From assembly GCA_049652385.1 (NCBI GenBank), contig JBASDX010000009.1:62001-126000 (forward strand): 64,000 nucleotides of DNA, given 5' to 3'. Shown here in pieces: positions 16,308 to 25,689 of this stretch. This DNA comes from DMER64 sp049652385. GTDB taxonomy: Bacteria; Bacteroidota; Bacteroidia; Bacteroidales; UBA932. How positions within the stretch are numbered: position 1 is the stretch's first letter; each line of letters starts with the position of its first letter. The position numbers and the translations under genes were made by a program. A model generated the notes under the pieces. The model was given only the letters and a program-made list of their open reading frames with translations. It did not search any database and was not told the origin of the DNA.

Positions 16308-18848
16308 TTAGTCTGTTGCCGGCAGTTTTAATTCATTGCTGCCTTTTTGCGGCCGAATATTTTCTTCAAAATTCCATAACGTAAAATAAGGATGGTTAAG
16401 CAATAACAAGGGAATTTCTCCATTGAGCACGTTGTTTTTCAACACCAGTTTTTTTAAACTTCTCAGTCCTGTTCCATATTGCAAGGGAATGTTGTGTCCA
16501 AACAAAAGGTAATTGCCAATGGTGCAATTTTGTAAGTCCATCATTTCCAAATTGTTCAGATCTTTCCAGGATACGGGAAGCCAACCGGTAATTTGGTCAT
16601 TGTGTGACAAATTCAGTTCTTCCAGGTAGCTGAGTACATGTAGCGGATCTTTTTCTGTTCCATCGCCTATGGCTCCTTTAAGGCGTGCGTTGGACAAAGT
16701 AATTTTCTTTACATAGCGCTCTCCGTTCCGTACTGCTGTTTCCAGCACTATTCCGGGCCACTGGTCAACGGGAAGCTGCAAATTCCACAGGTACGTATCC
16801 CTCCAGTTCTTTCCGTCCATATTGTTATAAAACGTAACCAATGCCGTACTGTCTCTTTCTGCTATACGAGCACCCCTCTGAACAAGGTCAAACGACTTGA
16901 CAACCTGGTCTGTACCGGCTTTACGTACCTGCAGTATAGCCTGGCGGCTGCTTACCGTAGGTACGGGTAACACTTGAAACGTCCAGGTAGTTGTCCTGTC
17001 TTCTGTTTCTACTGATTTCTGTACAATCCAGGATACATTCAGCTTATATTCTGTTGGTGTATTGGCTTCTACTTCCAATGTAAAAGTGTCTCCCCGGTTG
17101 TGTAACACATCCGGAGCGTTCAATTTGGCGTGTACAAAAACCGGCTCAGGTTCCTGCTGTATAACAAATCCGGCACGCAGAACAGGACTGTCTGTAGATT
17201 TCAGTTCTATACGGGATGTTCGTGAGCTTGTCTGCCTGTTGGGCTGTACAGTAAAGAACAGGGTAGTGTTGAATTTATCTATCTGGCTTTTTAATACATT
17301 TTCTACCCAAGGTGGACGGGCCACTACATCCCACGGAACATTGGCCATGACATTTACTTCAAAATCGCCGCCCTCGTAAGGTACTTTTATGGTATCAGTC
17401 TGTGCAGTTATAAAAGGTGTGGCTCCATCTTGTTTTATAATACGTGAAACGGTAAGCGGCACTTCCAGGGAATCTGTTGTCACGACGGTCAACACAGCCT
17501 GGCGGGAAGTTATTTCTTCATTGGGATTAACTCGAACTGTCACCACTCCTGAACCCTCTCCGCTTCCGCTTAAGATATCCAGCCAATTTTCAGAAACATA
17601 AGCTTTCCAGGCCACATTGGAATAAACACGAACCGCCAGTGTCCCTCCTTCAGCTTCCATTTTACGAATGGTTTCCTGCGGAGACAGGATCAAACTGCGC
17701 TCACCGGCCAGTTGCTGGATAACCAATGTTTTACGGTAAGATTTATCCTGATTGGTAATCTGTAAAAAGGTAGATCTGCTTTCTACTTTTTCATTTTCGC
17801 CTACCTCTATAATCAAACCACTTGCTGTTTGCTCCACATGCAAAATCCAGTCTTCCGTTTGAGAAAGGTCTGCCTGCCAGTTGAAATTTGCCTCCACCCC
17901 TACCGTGTACCTACCGCCTTTTGCCGGTATGTCTTGCAAAATTTCCGGCGTAAGGGTTGCTTGTGCCGGTGCTCCCTGTTGTACCACAGAAACCGTAGTT
18001 GTACCCAATTGAGGATATTCTGCCGAAGAAATGGCCAGATAGCCTGTTCTTTCTTCCACACGCCGGTTGGGCTCTACAAGGAAAGTACACTCGGACGGCT
18101 GCATAAGTTTAGTTTCTACAATGCTTATCCAGGATGACTTACTGGCCGCTTGCCAGGGAATGTTGGACACAACCGTCACTTTGTACATACCTCCTTCTGA
18201 GGTAGCGATTATTTCTTTTGTATCTAACTCTATGGCAGGAGCTTCTGCGTTTTGAACAATATGCAATACTGCCGATAAAGTACCGTCTTTCTGTTTAAAC
18301 AGCACGCTCCCCTGCCTTTCTTGCAAAGCCGTATTGGGTTCTACTGAAAAAACATAGCGGTTTGTTTCTACCGTACGTGTTTCCGGGTATGTAATCCAGG
18401 GTACATCAGGCGTAACGGAAATGTCCAAATTGGTAGTAACGGCCACTGAAACGGTATCTCCTGCGGCTACAACCGTCTTTCTGGTACTATCCAAAGACAA
18501 ATGCGGTGCCTCACCTTCTTGTGTAACCGTTATTTCTCTGACAGCTTTTTCTCCCGAAATGGTGAATGTGGCTTGTCTGCCCGTAAGTTTTGTATTGGGA
18601 GCGGCCGTCACCGCTATAGTCCTGTCTCCGTAACCTCTCATGGGATTTATGGTAATCCAGGTATCTGATATCTCTATAGTCCAAAGAAAATTTGAAGAAA
18701 TGGCAAAACTGCTTGTTTCTCCTTCAGCCGGAAAGTCCATTTTAGTATAAGGAGTTACTAAAACTTCATCACTCCCCGGCTTAATACACCCGCTCAAAAA
18801 TACCAACAACGCCGGGAGCGCCATCCGAAATATAAATCTGCGTAACAT
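16308..18848 (-). CDS. BACON-repeat and leucine-rich-repeat lipoprotein
   Basis: From the ATG at 18848 the product has 846 residues with signal peptide MLRRFIFRMALPALLVFLSGC (Cys 21); an ATG at 18866 is an alternative. The mature part contains about seven tandem BACON domains of 80-90 residues, each with a Trp-Ile/Val core strand, a V-x-PN segment and an R-x-a/g turn, ending in VTQEG/VVQQGA-like strands. BACON domains are associated with carbohydrate or mucin binding. The last 190 residues are a leucine-rich-repeat module opening FYNNMDGKNW, closely resembling the modules in the lipoprotein at 51446. It follows the M16-like gene by about 40 nt, so they are likely co-transcribed. Confidence 0.88.
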   Translation of the reverse strand: MLRRFIFRMALPALLVFLSGCIKPGSDEVLVTPYTKMDFPAEGETSSFAISSNFLWTIEISDTWITINPMRGYGDRTIAVTAAPNTKLTGRQATFTISGEKAVREITVTQEGEAPHLSLDSTRKTVVAAGDTVSVAVTTNLDISVTPDVPWITYPETRTVETNRYVFSVEPNTALQERQGSVLFKQKDGTLSAVLHIVQNAEAPAIELDTKEIIATSEGGMYKVTVVSNIPWQAASKSSWISIVETKLMQPSECTFLVEPNRRVEERTGYLAISSAEYPQLGTTTVSVVQQGAPAQATLTPEILQDIPAKGGRYTVGVEANFNWQADLSQTEDWILHVEQTASGLIIEVGENEKVESRSTFLQITNQDKSYRKTLVIQQLAGERSLILSPQETIRKMEAEGGTLAVRVYSNVAWKAYVSENWLDILSGSGEGSGVVTVRVNPNEEITSRQAVLTVVTTDSLEVPLTVSRIIKQDGATPFITAQTDTIKVPYEGGDFEVNVMANVPWDVVARPPWVENVLKSQIDKFNTTLFFTVQPNRQTSSRTSRIELKSTDSPVLRAGFVIQQEPEPVFVHAKLNAPDVLHNRGDTFTLEVEANTPTEYKLNVSWIVQKSVETEDRTTTWTFQVLPVPTVSSRQAILQVRKAGTDQVVKSFDLVQRGARIAERDSTALVTFYNNMDGKNWRDTYLWNLQLPVDQWPGIVLETAVRNGERYVKKITLSNARLKGAIGDGTEKDPLHVLSYLEELNLSHNDQITGWLPVSWKDLNNLEMMDLQNCTIGNYLLFGHNIPLQYGTGLRSLKKLVLKNNVLNGEIPLLLLNHPYFTLWNFEENIRPQKGSNELKLPATD

Positions 18849-18888
18849 ATATATTTTCTTTAGCATACTTTGCGTTAAGAGGTGCAAG

Positions 18889-21366
18889 TTACGGTTTTTT
18901 TTCATAAGACGTACCTGTGCTTTCATTTGTTGCACCGGAAAGCACTATGGAAGCTGTGTTTCCAAACTCCATAATTTGTCTCACAAAGTCCCTTATCATA
19001 GCCTTATCCGTTTGCTGTAATGTAGTTACGTAGTCAGACACAAAATCCCTTTTGCTGCGGCTGTACAACACCAGCATTTGTGCATGCCATGCTGCACGAA
19101 GTTTGTTTTCTTCATAAGACGCCAGCAAAGCATGCTTGGCCTTTTCGAGGGCTTGTTCTTCAGGGCCAAAAGCGGCCAGGTCGGCCAGGGTTTGCTCCAA
19201 TCGGTGGCGGTTGTAAACCAGATCCCTTGCATCTGAAGAAAAACCCGTATAAAGGAAATAATGACCCCGGGGATAATATTCCAGCAAGGTTTGCACAAAT
19301 ACGGCTCCGTCGGTATCTTGTTGCATCAATTTTTCCAGCACCTGCAACAACACGTATTGCTCCAGCGTGTATGGACAAGGCCCGGAATACACCTGTGCTG
19401 CTTTACTTTCTTGTGCAGGATTGGGGAAAGAAATGGTGTGCTCGTATATGCCCTTTCGAATGCCTTCCTCTTCCGGTATTTCTTCCCTCAACAACGTTTC
19501 TTCCACAGGCATTCCTGCCAAAAAAAGCTGTACCCATAGCTCCAGAGAATCTATCCTTACATCTCCGGTACATACAAAATCAAAACCCTTTGGCCGGACC
19601 GGATATGCCGGAGGTCTTTTTTCAAAAAGCAGGGTACGCAAACTATCCAATAATATATTCCTGGACAGATTCCGTCCTGCTTGTACATACTTCTCTCTTT
19701 CCAGCCGCATACCCTGTACTTTAGCCGGTTGCTCCAATACATCGGCTATTTGCACAGCCGCTTGTTGTAAAAACGTGCGCAACGAATCGGAGGTCGTCTC
19801 TCCCTGCAGCAACAATCCCTGTGGAGTCTGTTTCCACAGCAAGGGTCCTTGAGATTTATAAAATACTTCTTGCGGAATAAAGGGCATCCACGATGCAGGA
19901 GTTCGTTCTACGGCCAAAAAACAAACAGAACCCGGCTGTAACGTATCCGGTCTGACATAAAAAACCGAGCCTCCGGAAAGCCGCCAGGCGTATACACCCT
20001 CATAGGTCGTGGGGATGGGATGTGCGATTTCCCCTTCTCTGACCTTATCGGGAAAAGCTGCTTTTACAGGTGGCATAAGAGGGCCTGCCGGCACCTGCAG
20101 CAACGTACCGTACAAATGTTGTAAACTGTCTGCATCTATCACAGGCACTACCTGGCTGCGTTCCAGGCTGTCCAGCTGCAGCCTCAGGTCTATATCCAGG
20201 ATTTTCTCTGAAAGTTCCATAAGCAGCGCCTCCTCAAAAGGAAATGATATGCCGGACAGTTCTTCTTCCAGGCGTGCTCTTTCCTCTTGTAAAAAAGAAG
20301 GCAGATACCGGACAGGCGTAACAAGGCTGTCCTCCGGACCTGTTGCAGGAATATATGTGAACTCCGGCTCCGAGGCAAGCAATACGCCTTTTATATATTG
20401 GTTCACATGCCTTAACGTCACGTACGGCACCATTCGGCTCACAAAATTATACCTCCAGGAGGCTTGTACAACCGGCATACCGTCGAAAAAATGCGTTATA
20501 TGTTCCCGGATGAAATGACGATTGGTTCGCACCTTACTCCTCCGGTAACGCAGCGTTTCATTCATCAGATAATTGCTGCGTGCCAAATCAAACATTTCTT
20601 GCGACACACCGTTACGGGCTAAACGTATACATTCTCCGGCCATTTTGTTGAACGTTGCCTCCAGACTGTCGGGATGCTCCCGCGCTTCCCAGACCATATG
20701 CGTTTCTGCACGGACTTTCACAGGATGCCCCAAAGGTTGTGATGCGGCAAATTCCATGACATACCTCAAAAAATCCATTACAAAAAACTCACTGCCCGAA
20801 CGCATTTCTCTGGGGAGCGGAGGTAAAGGAAACGAAATGGCAATACGTGGATAACCCTCTTGCCAGACGGGTGGCAGCGGCTTGGCCAAGAAGGCCTTGG
20901 TAACAAAAGCCGAGTCGGCCCCTTGAGGCACTTCCTGGGCTTTCATCACATCCACTGTCGCCGGCAGTGCTCCCAAACGGCTGCGTATAAGAGCTTCTGC
21001 CGAGTCGGCCCGGAAGGCTCCTGCCAGAAACACCCCCGTCAGGTGCGGCCTGTACCTGCTGGGAGCCGTGATAAGCAATTCTTTGAGCGTTCGCTCCATT
21101 CCGGCAATTCCCTCTTCCACATCTGCCTTGTCGGGCGCCTGAAGCACCTTTTCAAAAAAAGGCGTTCTCACAGGTTTTTGCACAAGGGCAAAATGCATCT
21201 GCCCTCCGGGAAGGTTGTTTTCCTGTATATAATACATGATCCCGTTGTCCAGCCTCCCTGTTCTATACCTGCTGTCCTGCGGAACGACGGTCGTCCCCTG
21301 CGCTGCTCCATAGCTCGTGACAGCTGTCAGAAAAACCAATCCCATGAACAGACTTTGCCATTTCAT
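18889..21366 (-). CDS. M16 (insulinase/pitrilysin) family homologue lacking the zinc site
   Basis: Signal peptide MKWQSLFMGLVFLTAVTSYGAAQ, then DSRYRTGRLDNGIMYYIQENNLPGGQMHFALVQK, the standard opening of Bacteroidota periplasmic M16 peptidases. In the family this is followed within about 20 residues by HFLEH (HxxEH) and about 75 residues later by the third ligand glutamate. Here the sequence jumps to a short linker and resumes at LTGVFLAGAFRADSAEALIRSRLGALP, equivalent to the conserved VVGD strand. No HxxEH exists anywhere. At 825 residues it is shorter than the usual 930-950. It is probably a non-catalytic binding or scaffold protein. It heads an operon with the BACON/LRR lipoprotein. Confidence 0.85.
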   Translation of the reverse strand: MKWQSLFMGLVFLTAVTSYGAAQGTTVVPQDSRYRTGRLDNGIMYYIQENNLPGGQMHFALVQKPVRTPFFEKVLQAPDKADVEEGIAGMERTLKELLITAPSRYRPHLTGVFLAGAFRADSAEALIRSRLGALPATVDVMKAQEVPQGADSAFVTKAFLAKPLPPVWQEGYPRIAISFPLPPLPREMRSGSEFFVMDFLRYVMEFAASQPLGHPVKVRAETHMVWEAREHPDSLEATFNKMAGECIRLARNGVSQEMFDLARSNYLMNETLRYRRSKVRTNRHFIREHITHFFDGMPVVQASWRYNFVSRMVPYVTLRHVNQYIKGVLLASEPEFTYIPATGPEDSLVTPVRYLPSFLQEERARLEEELSGISFPFEEALLMELSEKILDIDLRLQLDSLERSQVVPVIDADSLQHLYGTLLQVPAGPLMPPVKAAFPDKVREGEIAHPIPTTYEGVYAWRLSGGSVFYVRPDTLQPGSVCFLAVERTPASWMPFIPQEVFYKSQGPLLWKQTPQGLLLQGETTSDSLRTFLQQAAVQIADVLEQPAKVQGMRLEREKYVQAGRNLSRNILLDSLRTLLFEKRPPAYPVRPKGFDFVCTGDVRIDSLELWVQLFLAGMPVEETLLREEIPEEEGIRKGIYEHTISFPNPAQESKAAQVYSGPCPYTLEQYVLLQVLEKLMQQDTDGAVFVQTLLEYYPRGHYFLYTGFSSDARDLVYNRHRLEQTLADLAAFGPEEQALEKAKHALLASYEENKLRAAWHAQMLVLYSRSKRDFVSDYVTTLQQTDKAMIRDFVRQIMEFGNTASIVLSGATNESTGTSYEKKP

Positions 21367-21395
21367 ATAAGAAAGATTTATCGTTGCTTTAATTG

Positions 21396-21423
21396 CAAAG
21401 GTATAAAAAAAGCCCTACTTTTG
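21396..21423. promoter_or_regulatory. Divergent -7 promoter pair
   Basis: Minus-strand TACCTTTG (21396-21403) lies 29 nt before the M16-like ATG. Plus-strand TACTTTTG (21416-21423) lies 23 nt before the TPR-protein ATG at 21447, with ATTG at 21392-21395 as a possible -33. Confidence 0.6.
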
Positions 21424-21446
21424 TCGGCAAATTTAAAAACGGAAAC

Positions 21447-22394
21447 ATGAAAGAAATCAAGATTTTATTTGCTGCCTTGCTTGCAGTAGCCTACGTAAAC
21501 GTCTTGCATGCACAAGACCTCAACAGCGCCATAGAAGCTTACAACCTGGGAGCAACTGCCGCACAAGAAGGAAATTACATCTCTGCTATCGACAACTTGA
21601 ACCGTGCCCTTGATTTAGCCAACGTCTTAGGTGAAGAGGGGTTGTCTGTTGTTGAAGACTGTAAAAATCTTATTCCTCAACTGTATTTGCGACACGCCAA
21701 AGAATTGGCCGCAGGCGGACAAGGTCCGGAATCACTTCCTTTTTTGGATAAAGCGTCAGAAACGGCCCTGGCCTTTGGACAAGGAGGCATTACAGAAGAA
21801 GTAACAGACTTGAAATCAAAAGTATTTTATATCATAGCCAACGAAGCTTTTGGAAAAAAAGACTTTGCCGGCGCCATTGAAAATTTCAATAAAGTATTGG
21901 AATTGGATCCCTCCAACGGAATTGCCTTCTTGCGTCTTGGACAGGCTTTTATTAACAGCGAGCAAGAAGAAGACGGTATTGCCGCCCTGGAAAAAGCAGC
22001 TGCCCTGGGGCAGGAAGCCAACGCCAACCGCCTGCTGGCCTCGGTTTTTCTAAAACAAGCCGTAGGCGCACAGAAAAACAAAGACTGGGAAGGAGTGTTT
22101 AATGCCGCACAAAAAGCTTCGGAATATGCAGACAACGTCCAGGCGAACAAACTGCTCGGCCTGGCCGCCATGGAGCTGAAGCGTTTTCCGCAAGCTTTGG
22201 AAGCCTGGGAAAAGGTAATGAATGATAACCCCAATGCCAAAGACATCAATACCACATATTACCGTTTGGCAGTTGTATATGAAGGATTGGGAGATAAAGC
22301 AAACGCCTGTGCATATTACAAAAAAATTGCCAACGATCCCAATTTTAAATCCATAGCGGAATACAAGATAAAAACAGAATTAAAGTGCGAATAG
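21447..22394 (+). CDS. Secreted tetratricopeptide-repeat protein
   Basis: A 315-residue product from the ATG at 21447 with signal peptide MKEIKILFAALLAVAYVNVLHAQ. An upstream in-frame start would precede the promoter. Several TPR units are visible: YNLGATAAQEGNYISAIDNLNRALDL, ANEAFGKKDFAGAIENFNKVLEL, GLAAMELKRFPQALEAWEKVM and YRLAVVYEGLGDKANACAYYKK. It is probably a periplasmic protein-protein interaction scaffold. It is first in a five-gene rightward operon with holB, the ricT-like gene, gldH and trmB. Confidence 0.88.
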   Translation: MKEIKILFAALLAVAYVNVLHAQDLNSAIEAYNLGATAAQEGNYISAIDNLNRALDLANVLGEEGLSVVEDCKNLIPQLYLRHAKELAAGGQGPESLPFLDKASETALAFGQGGITEEVTDLKSKVFYIIANEAFGKKDFAGAIENFNKVLELDPSNGIAFLRLGQAFINSEQEEDGIAALEKAAALGQEANANRLLASVFLKQAVGAQKNKDWEGVFNAAQKASEYADNVQANKLLGLAAMELKRFPQALEAWEKVMNDNPNAKDINTTYYRLAVVYEGLGDKANACAYYKKIANDPNFKSIAEYKIKTELKCE

Positions 22395-23350
22395 ACAACC
22401 TGTCTCACGCCATCATCTTTAGCGCAGAAGAGGGCTCCGGTAGTTTACCGCAAGCCCTCTTGTTGGCTAAATACATTCTTTGCACCAACAAAACAAAAGA
22501 AAACAAAGCGTGCGGTGTCTGTGCCGCATGCAGAAAAACAAGAAGCTATGTCCACCCGGACTGGCATTTTATAGTCCCGGTCAACCGCTCTGCCCACATA
22601 GCACATTCCCGCAATCCCGTAACAGACGACTTTTTGAATCTCTGGAGGGAAGCCCTGCTTGAAAACGAAAGAATGACAGAGCAGCAGTGGTATCAGAAAA
22701 TCGATCTGGAAAACAAACAAGGAGCCATTAGCGTTGCAGAAGCAAGCAACTTGCTGAACAAATTGCAATACAAACCTTTTGAAGGCGGTTCACGTGTAAT
22801 CCTCATTTGGCTGCCCGAACGCATGCACCCTACAGCCGCCAATAAACTGCTTAAAACCCTGGAAGAACCCTCTGCCGGAACCTATTTCCTTTTAGTCAGC
22901 CACAGGCCGGACCAATTGCTCCCCACCATAAGAAGCCGCTGCCTGTACGTACAGGTCAGTCCGGAAGAACAAGTGCCGCCTCCAAGAGAAGTGCGTACGC
23001 AATTGGAAAGTCTGCTCGATTTATGTTTATCGGGAAAACCATCGGGTGTTTTGGAATGGGCAGAAGATATGGGCGGGCTTAAACGGGAAGAACAAAAGAA
23101 TTTTGTCCACTATGTGCTGCACATCCTCCGTCAATACTATATGCTGACTCTAAGACTCCCTTCTTTGGCTCGTTTAGATGCTTCCGTACAAGAAAAGGCA
23201 CAAAAGTATGCGGCCCGGATGTCGGAAACTTTTTTTATCAACGTAACAGAACAATTGAACGTGACGGCCGAAAGACTGGAGCGCCACGTTAACGCCAAAG
23301 TCCTCTTCACTTCGCTGGCTTTTGACTTTTTCCTATCTTTGCAGCAATAG
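22385..23350 (+). CDS. holB: DNA polymerase III delta' subunit
   Basis: Clamp-loader AAA+ subunit. Of 321 residues, the visible parts are the shortened Walker A region EEGSGSLPQALLLAKYI, zinc-module cysteines CGVCAACRKTRSYVHPDWHF, EASNLLNKLQYKPFEGGSRVILIWLPERM (Walker B region), the sensor-like KTLEEPSAGTYFLLVSH and the arginine-finger-like TIRSRC. The canonical GKxx(S/T) is missing, as in other delta' subunits that do not hydrolyse ATP. The best start is GTG at 22385, overlapping the upstream gene by 10 nt. A stop at 22346 limits any extension, so the usual N-terminal IGQ segment is absent. Confidence 0.92.
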   Translation: MRIDNLSHAIIFSAEEGSGSLPQALLLAKYILCTNKTKENKACGVCAACRKTRSYVHPDWHFIVPVNRSAHIAHSRNPVTDDFLNLWREALLENERMTEQQWYQKIDLENKQGAISVAEASNLLNKLQYKPFEGGSRVILIWLPERMHPTAANKLLKTLEEPSAGTYFLLVSHRPDQLLPTIRSRCLYVQVSPEEQVPPPREVRTQLESLLDLCLSGKPSGVLEWAEDMGGLKREEQKNFVHYVLHILRQYYMLTLRLPSLARLDASVQEKAQKYAARMSETFFINVTEQLNVTAERLERHVNAKVLFTSLAFDFFLSLQQ

Positions 23351-23362
23351 ACAGCAAACCCT

Positions 23363-24523
23363 ATGGAAAAGAAAAATATTTTGACAGATTGCTCCAGAGG
23401 CTGTCACATAGAAAGGATGCCTACCGGAGAACTGCGTTGCGAGTTGTTATCGGGTTGCAGCAAGCTGTCCACCTACGATTGGCTGGAGGGATTACAAGAT
23501 CCCAAATACGACGATTTATTTGAAGTCCGCTTTAAAAATACACATAAAGGATATTTCCGTAACGCTTCGCAAACGCCTTTGAAAATAGGCGATCTGGTAG
23601 CCGTAGAAGCCGCTGCGGGACATGATATCGGATTCATTGATTTGGCGGGACCGCTTGTGCTCAAACAAATGAAACGCCACAATTTAAATCCGGAAACGTA
23701 CGAATTCAAAAAAATCTACAGAAAAGCCAAACTGCTGGATCTGGAAAAATGGCAGGAAGCCATTGCCAGAGAATATCCGGTAATGATTCGTGCACGAAAG
23801 ATTGCTGCAGCAGAAAACCTGCCCATGAAAATCGGAGACGTGGAATTTCAGGGAGACGGTACAAAAGCCATTTTCTACTACATCGCAGACGAGCGCATTG
23901 ATTTCAGGAAACTCATCAAACTGTACGCGGCTGAATTTTGCATACGTATAGAAATGAGACAATTTGGAGCCAGGCAAGAAGCGGGGCTCATAGGAGGCAT
24001 TGGCGTATGCGGACAAGAATTGTGTTGCAGCCGCTGGATGGCGGATTTCAATTCTGTTACCACGCAGGCTGCCCGGATTCAGGACCTTTCCCTGAACCCT
24101 CAAAAACTGGCCGGCCAATGTTCCAAACTCAAATGCTGCATAGACTATGAAACAGCTGTATACATGGATGCCTTACAGAGTATCCCGGAAGTTAACCAGC
24201 CCATAGAAACAAAGGACGGACCTGTTTATCTGGTAAAAACAGACGTTCTTAAAGGAACCATGTGGTTCAGTTACGACAACCAGAGCATGGCCAACATGAT
24301 ACCTGTATCGGCCAAAAAAGTGCAACTCATGCTGGACGCCAACAGCCGCGGAGAGAAAGTCGACTCACTCCGCATAACAAATACACAGGAAAAAGAAGAG
24401 CCCGACTTCACATCTTCTGCCGGTGAAGAAAGCATTACGCGTTTTGATACTAAAAACAAGAAGAAAAGCAAAAACAAACGTAAAAAATCAAGCCGCAAAA
24501 AAAATGTTCCCAAAGAAACATAA
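23363..24523 (+). CDS. ricT: PSP1-domain protein, RicT/YaaT homologue
   Basis: A 386-residue protein with the PSP1 fold. Diagnostic Cys-containing motifs are IGVCGQELCCSRWM and CSKLKCCIDYE, which in Bacillus RicT take part in a [4Fe-4S]-containing complex that acts with RNase Y. GVEFQGDGTKAIFYYIADERIDFRKL-type segments are typical. The C-terminal tail is very lysine-rich (NKKKSKNKRKKSSRKKN), suggesting nucleic-acid contact. The symbol is by homology; the function in Bacteroidota is not established. Its last 20 bp are shared with the start of gldH. Confidence 0.9.
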   Translation: MEKKNILTDCSRGCHIERMPTGELRCELLSGCSKLSTYDWLEGLQDPKYDDLFEVRFKNTHKGYFRNASQTPLKIGDLVAVEAAAGHDIGFIDLAGPLVLKQMKRHNLNPETYEFKKIYRKAKLLDLEKWQEAIAREYPVMIRARKIAAAENLPMKIGDVEFQGDGTKAIFYYIADERIDFRKLIKLYAAEFCIRIEMRQFGARQEAGLIGGIGVCGQELCCSRWMADFNSVTTQAARIQDLSLNPQKLAGQCSKLKCCIDYETAVYMDALQSIPEVNQPIETKDGPVYLVKTDVLKGTMWFSYDNQSMANMIPVSAKKVQLMLDANSRGEKVDSLRITNTQEKEEPDFTSSAGEESITRFDTKNKKKSKNKRKKSSRKKNVPKET

Positions 24524-25001
24524 AAGGCTTTTTCTTATCCTTCCGGCTGTAATTTTAATGAGTCACAGCTGTACGCGTCCTACTTCCGCGCAAATGCAGG
24601 TTATCCTGCCTGCTTATACCTGGAACAAAGATACCCCCTTGGAACTGCACATACCTATACCCGATTCCACCGGTATATACCATGCTTTTCTGGACATAAG
24701 AACAACCAAAAATTATCCTTATCCCTACCTGGCAGTTATTGTCCATTACGGTACTCCCGATGAGCAGAAACCCTCCCTGTCATGGCAGCCTGCAGACACC
24801 TTGTGGCTGCCTCTGCTGCAGGAACAAGCCATCCAATCAGGTATGTTTTTGGACTACAGGTTCCCTGTAGATACAATGGGCATACAAGCAAAAGGACCTG
24901 TTTTATCGTGGGAGCTGCAGCACCATATGCCTGTTCACAGTTTGAAAGGACTGGTTAAAACAGGAATCCTCCTGAAACAACAAATCAATGGGAAAAAATA
25001 A
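24504..25001 (+). CDS. gldH: GldH-family lipoprotein
   Basis: A 165-residue product from the ATG at 24504, which overlaps the ricT-like 3' end by 20 bp, with a signal peptide ending VILMSHSC as lipobox. The mature chain carries GldH features: AYTWNKDTPLELHIPIPDSTGIYHAFLDIRTTKNYPYPYLAVIVHY and a C-terminal KTGILLK segment. GldH is required for gliding in Flavobacterium, but homologues are also common in non-motile Bacteroidales, where their role is unclear. The holB/ricT/gldH order is conserved in this phylum and supports the call. Confidence 0.88.
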   Translation: MFPKKHKRLFLILPAVILMSHSCTRPTSAQMQVILPAYTWNKDTPLELHIPIPDSTGIYHAFLDIRTTKNYPYPYLAVIVHYGTPDEQKPSLSWQPADTLWLPLLQEQAIQSGMFLDYRFPVDTMGIQAKGPVLSWELQHHMPVHSLKGLVKTGILLKQQINGKK

Positions 25002-25689
25002 ACTGCGCCGTTTTGAGGAAAACAAAAGCTTTCCCAATCTCTTTGAACCTTCCTTTTCAGAAGTGTTTCAAAAAGACCATCCGTACAAGGGTGTATGGAA
25101 TCAAAAAGTATTCAAAAACAAGCACCCCATAGTGCTGGAGCTGGGATGCGGAAAGGGAGAATACACGCTGGCCATGGCACAACGTGAAGCCAACAAAAAT
25201 TTCATAGGCATTGACATAAAAGGAGCACGCCTGTGGAGGGGTGCAAAAACGGCTTTTGAAGAAAAAATCAAAAACGTTGCGTTTATACGTACGCGGCTGG
25301 AATTCATCGCCCGTTTTTTTGCTCCGGGAGAAGTATCTGAAATCTGGATTACTTTTCCTGATCCGCAGCCAAAAAAAGAAAACAAACGCCTTACGTCACC
25401 TCGTTTTCTTAACGCTTACCTTACCTTTCTGGAACCGGGCTCTTTGATTCATCTGAAAACGGACAGCCGTCCTTTGCACGACTATACCTTAGAGGTAATA
25501 GCATCGCACAAGGCCCTGACTTTGCTGGAAGCAGATGCCGACATCTATCACAGCCAAAGAGTTCCCAACGATCTTGTTATAGCTGTACAAACATTTTATG
25601 AAAACCTGTTTTTAGCAGAAGGAAAACCCATCACATACCTCAAGTTTTCAATAAACACACAGCAAGATATTGCTACGTTAAAAGAATAA
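24988..25689 (+). CDS. trmB: tRNA (guanine-N7-)-methyltransferase
   Basis: Methylates G46 in the tRNA variable loop. It has 233 residues with SAM motif LELGCGKGEYTLAMA, then NFIGIDIKGARLWRGAKTA and the family signature WITFPDPQPKKENKRLTSPRFL. The start overlaps gldH by 14 nt, and it is last in the operon. Its 3' end overlaps the convergent transporter gene by 17 bp. Confidence 0.97.
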   Translation: MGKNKLRRFEENKSFPNLFEPSFSEVFQKDHPYKGVWNQKVFKNKHPIVLELGCGKGEYTLAMAQREANKNFIGIDIKGARLWRGAKTAFEEKIKNVAFIRTRLEFIARFFAPGEVSEIWITFPDPQPKKENKRLTSPRFLNAYLTFLEPGSLIHLKTDSRPLHDYTLEVIASHKALTLLEADADIYHSQRVPNDLVIAVQTFYENLFLAEGKPITYLKFSINTQQDIATLKE

